A model generated the notes under the pieces. It was not told where the DNA came from and did not search any database. It was given only the letters and a program-made list of their open reading frames with translations. Below are positions 60,899 to 64,000 of a DNA stretch of 64,000 bases, in pieces (the stretch's first letter is position 1; every line of letters starts with the position of its first letter). Position numbers and translations under genes: made by a program. Source of the stretch: Voacanga thouarsii (taxonomy: Eukaryota; Streptophyta; Magnoliopsida; Gentianales; Apocynaceae); NCBI GenBank assembly GCA_026120185.1, contig JANUWF010001217.1, positions 1,269,001 to 1,333,000 on the forward strand. Reading direction: 5' to 3'.

Positions 60899-61359
60899 CA
60901 ATTAATGTCCATTTTTTTAAATTTATTTAAGTGATCATACTTGTTATACATTAGCCTATTAATTAATTAATTCCTTCAAACACTTTGTACTTTTTTTCAT
61001 TTGCAATAATTTCAAACTATTAGTAAGCTTAAGCTTAACTCCTAAGAAAGTAAGTTGACTCTTATAGTTTCCTCCTCTAGTTTAGGTTTAACATAAGTAA
61101 TATTTTTATTTAGTAAAAATAAACATTATGAGTAATATTTATTTAATTATATAAAAAGTATACGATAAATTTTGAATCTATTGTAAGAATTTTCAAATAA
61201 TTTCTGCATAAATATTGCCGACCATAGTTGCATCATCCCACGTTAGGTGAATTTTTTATAATGCAAATCGACTACTGTGAATAAAGTGTGATCAAGACTG
61301 ATCACATGCACTATCATTTTCTTGTCTATCATTTCCTGATATAGAGTGTAGTATTTGCA
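60898..61359. other. AT-rich DNA before the R1-like ORF
   Basis: No gene seen; may include the promoter of the ORF at 61360. Confidence 0.5.
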
Positions 61360-61920
61360 ATGCATTCAGAGGGTCAAAAAGGAGAAAAGATGATCAATCC
61401 TACCCACATCGATGTTATCTTGAGGGGTTTGGCCAATCTAGTGAAAAATTCTAAGTACATTACAAGGCAACATAAGAAGCTTCTTAAGTAGCTTTTCATT
61501 GAGCTGGAATATCTGAAAATCTATGTGTTGTGCTTGGCAGGATGGAATCACTCGCCATCCGGCAGGGATAAGAATTTTGGATTTGTCGAGGACTATGATA
61601 TTGAGACTACACTTGAAGAAGCTACGAAAATCATCCAAGAACATGGATTTCAAGGGTTTGACACTGTGACTACTGGGTTGCTAGAAAAAATTCAGCAGTG
61701 CAAGCCAAAGATGAAAGAAGATTATCTCAGTTTCTTGGATTGTTTGTTTCAATGCGAGTTTTTCAGAGATGAGCTCCCAGAATTCATGACGTATATCTCT
61801 ACCTCCCTAGGCAGTCTAATTGCCTTGAAAACTAATATGATCCTTGCTGTGAAGGGGCATATTAAATCCCTTGATTACAACCTACAGTTTTTCAAAGAAG
61901 TGTTAGCAAAACAGTTATAA
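61360..61920 (+). pseudogene. Possible R1-type NLR N-terminal domain, one nonsense codon
   Basis: ATG at 61360 (MHSEGQKGEKMINPTHIDVI) opens a 187-codon frame ending TAA 61918-61920, interrupted only by TAG at 61489-61491. Mostly helical and charged: LRGLANLVKNSKYITRQHKK, LFIELEYLKIYVLCLAGW, LEEATKIIQEHGFQGFD, LFQCEFFRDELPEFMTYIS, and LDYNLQFFKEVLAKQL. The ELEYLK(I/T) segment followed by a Trp and a later long helix resemble the N-terminal region of R1-type late-blight resistance proteins. It fits the R1-like LRR fragment at 3.5 kb but shares no sequence with it. NB-ARC does not follow. It could instead be an unrelated short gene. Confidence 0.4.
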
Positions 61921-62086
61921 GTAATACATAATAATTATTCAATCTAGCCAAATAACTATTAAAAAACAGAGCAAAATCAGAATAAGGAGTAGAAGAAGAT
62001 GATAATCCAAGACTTGTGTTCAACATAATCTCCTTAAAATAGATCCGGACCCTCTTGTAAGTGTGCATGAGGTTGAAACAGTCATC

Positions 62087-62475
62087 TGTTTCCCAAGATA
62101 CAACGGATACGATGAAGTAGCTAGCACACAACTCTTCACCTGACGAACTAGATCAAATTAGAACACTATATAAGATATGCAAGTGTAGAGATAAAAAGAG
62201 AGAGAGCGTTTCTCAGTCTTTTCTTTCTTTTTTTTTCAAAATAGAATAAGAGACACCTATTTATAAACTAGGCAAGTGGTGGGATCATAAATATGGCATA
62301 GGTTAAAGATATAAAGGGTTAAATGTTATAAACTCACTGTAACTCCCACTACCTCCACTATCTCTATAACCTTTTGGTAACCACTTCCCCATTACCTCAA
62401 GAACTCTAGAGATTATAGGAGATCATGGTTACTAACTCTAGAGATCATGGTTGTAGGTTATGATATACTTCTCAC
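62087..62475 (-). repeat. Probable 3' LTR of the last Copia, truncated
   Basis: Non-coding stretch with a TATA-like ctatttataaa (near 62258) and a pyrimidine-rich block on the minus strand. The integrase frame runs into it at about 62480. Its partner is outside the window, so borders are uncertain. Confidence 0.5.
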
Positions 62476-64000
62476 TTTCTCATCATTTATGGATGCCTCA
62501 TTATCGAAATAACCAATAAAGATACAGTTCATAGTTTTAGGACCTATCTTTGTTCTCTTTGGTGTTGGAACAACTACTTTTGCAAGACACCCCCACACTT
62601 GTAAATGTTTGTAATATGGCCGCCTTCCTTTCCATAACTCATAAGGAGTTACATGTTTATTTTTCCGGGGTATCCTATTCAATAAGTAGTTACTAGACAA
62701 AATTGCTTCACCCCATATATTTTAAAGTAATCCTGAACTTATTAGCATCGCATTCATCATTTCTTTTAAAGTGTAATTTTTACATTCAGCAACACTATTT
62801 GATTGAGGAGAATAAGGCGGAGTTACTTCATGTATAATTTTATGTTGTGCACAGAATTCTCCAATTGGTGTTTTATATTCACCACCCCTATCACTTCTCA
62901 ACCTTTTAATTTTCTTGTTAAGTTGATTTTCAACTTTATTCTTGTAGAGAATAAAATTTTCTAAAGCTTCATCTTTGCTTTTAAGCAAATACACATAACA
63001 GTATTTTGTATTGTCATCAATAAATGTAATAAAATATTTATTACCATCTCTTGTTTGAACTAATTTTAAGTCATAAACATTATTATAAATCAATTCAAGA
63101 GATTCGGTGTTTCGTTCAATTGATTGAAATGAAGACTTAGTTAACTTTGCCCCAACACAAATTTCATATTTTCTTTTCGAATCAATTTAGAATGAAGGAA
63201 TATGATCCAAGTTAATTAATCTACGCATTATATCATAATTAACATGTCCTAATCTACCATGCCAAACATTGGAAGACTCAAGCAAATAAGCAAAAGACTC
63301 TTTATTGATAATAGTCATTACATTCAATTTGAATACAACCCATTAGTTGCATAACTTTTTCCCACATACATTTTAGATTTAGACAAAATTATTTTGTTAG
63401 ATTCAAACACTATGCGAAATCTATGTTTGTTCAACAGTGACCCGGACACTAAGTTCTTGCAAACTTCTAGCATATATAACACATTATTTAGAGTCAATGT
63501 CTTGCCAGAAGTCATCTTCAATAACACATTTTCTTGTCCTTCTATAGGAGCAGAGGCAAAATTCCCCATAAATACTTTTTCTCCTTCAAAAGGTTCAAAC
63601 GTAATGAACAACTCTTTATTAGTGCAAACATGCCTAGTGGCACCAATATCAATCCACCACTCTTTTGGATTTGATCCAATAAAGTTTACTTTAGAAACAA
63701 CAACAGCAAGGTTCATTTCTGAAACATCTTTGGATATATCATCAATTATGTTTGTCTCATGATTTTTCTTCTTCTTTGGGAGTTTACAATCAGCAGACTT
63801 GTGACCCATTTTGCTATAATTAAATCATTGTCCTTGAAACTTATGTTTCGTGATTCCTCATTTCACGCCAATTATAGATTTGACCTTCTTTCCTTTTAAG
63901 CTTTGCCCTTGCTTATGCTCCACAATATTTGTCTTAGCAGTAATAGGAACGGACAGCTTACACTTTTTGTCTTTACTTTCTTCTTCAATACGAAGTCTAA
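62476..64000 (-). pseudogene. Copia gag-protease-integrase, decayed
   Basis: From the right edge: gag end with a ruined knuckle (NYSKMGHKSADC; two positions that should be Cys and Gly are Tyr and Ser), protease (WWIDIGATRHVC, where DTG has become DIG), TLNNVLYMLEVCKNLVSG, then after a shift the integrase ([40 protein letters not shown]) and LNRIPRKNKHVTPYELW to FIGYFDNEASIND. The first integrase Asp context reads YNNVYDLK instead of an Asp-containing form. TAA follows SSGLL. Most changes fit G to A or C to T. Confidence 0.85.

Larger units (their letters stand above)
62087..64000 (-). mobile_element. Copia element, 3' part, internally deleted
   Basis: Gag knuckle, protease and integrase on the minus strand, joined directly to an LTR-like stretch, so RT and RNase H are missing. 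Continues beyond the right window edge. The left border is put at tgtttcccaag (62087) by TG...CA form only. Confidence 0.75.

Noticed and set aside
60719..60934. Cys-Val repeat protein
   Set aside because: Translation of the TG microsatellite; same for 52379-52597.

Overview
Nuclear DNA of a flowering plant: AT-rich, with plant-type splice sites, plant LTR retrotransposons primed by initiator tRNA-Met, a MULE carrying a plant mobile domain, a hAT element, a Helitron-like element and R1-type NLR fragments. The R1/RPP13-like NLR style leans towards a dicot, perhaps an asterid; the species cannot be named from the sequence. Only one gene looks like an intact host gene: a RING-H2 (ATL-type) E3 ubiquitin ligase at 11.0-12.4 kb on the minus strand. 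Everything else is transposons, gene relics and intergenic DNA.

Layout. 0-3.5 kb: 5' part of a young Copia element (minus) whose LTR cuts an NLR gene just after its MHD region; the LRR half of the NLR follows to 4.7 kb. 7.17-9.11 kb: internally deleted Copia with a 5-bp TSD. 11.0-12.4 kb: the ATL gene. 14.2 kb: orphan first exon of a PWWP-domain gene. 15.1-30.2 kb: a three-level nest. A hAT element (transposase relic on the minus strand) holds an 11.9-kb MULE with 157-bp TIRs and a perfect 9-bp TSD. The MULE carries a MURA-like transposase and a four-exon plant-mobile-domain gene. A nearly solo LTR element with a 5-bp TSD sits inside the MULE's right TIR.

31.6-60.8 kb: a second nest. A Helitron-like element (minus; 3' hairpin and CTAG end at 31.6 kb) holds an intron-rich RPA70-like gene at 52.9-59.7 kb. 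A 5'-truncated LINE sits in that gene's largest intron. About 100 bp past the RPA stop codon a Copia element (33.2-52.8 kb, TSD TTCTG) has inserted, and its 3' LTR is split by a SIRE-like Copia (40.5-51.4 kb, TSD TATGC) with an extra ORF between pol and the 3' LTR. 61.4-61.9 kb: a short ORF with one nonsense codon that may be the N-terminus of an R1-type NLR. 62.1-64 kb: end of another Copia (minus).

The insertions can be dated relative to one another by nesting and TSDs. Most coding relics carry stops and lost catalytic residues that fit C-to-T or G-to-A change (CAA to TAA, CGA to TGA, TGG to TGA/TAG), as expected for long-methylated transposons. The Copia at 0-3.5 kb is the exception, with a single nonsense codon in about 1,010 visible codons, so the NLR disruption is probably recent.
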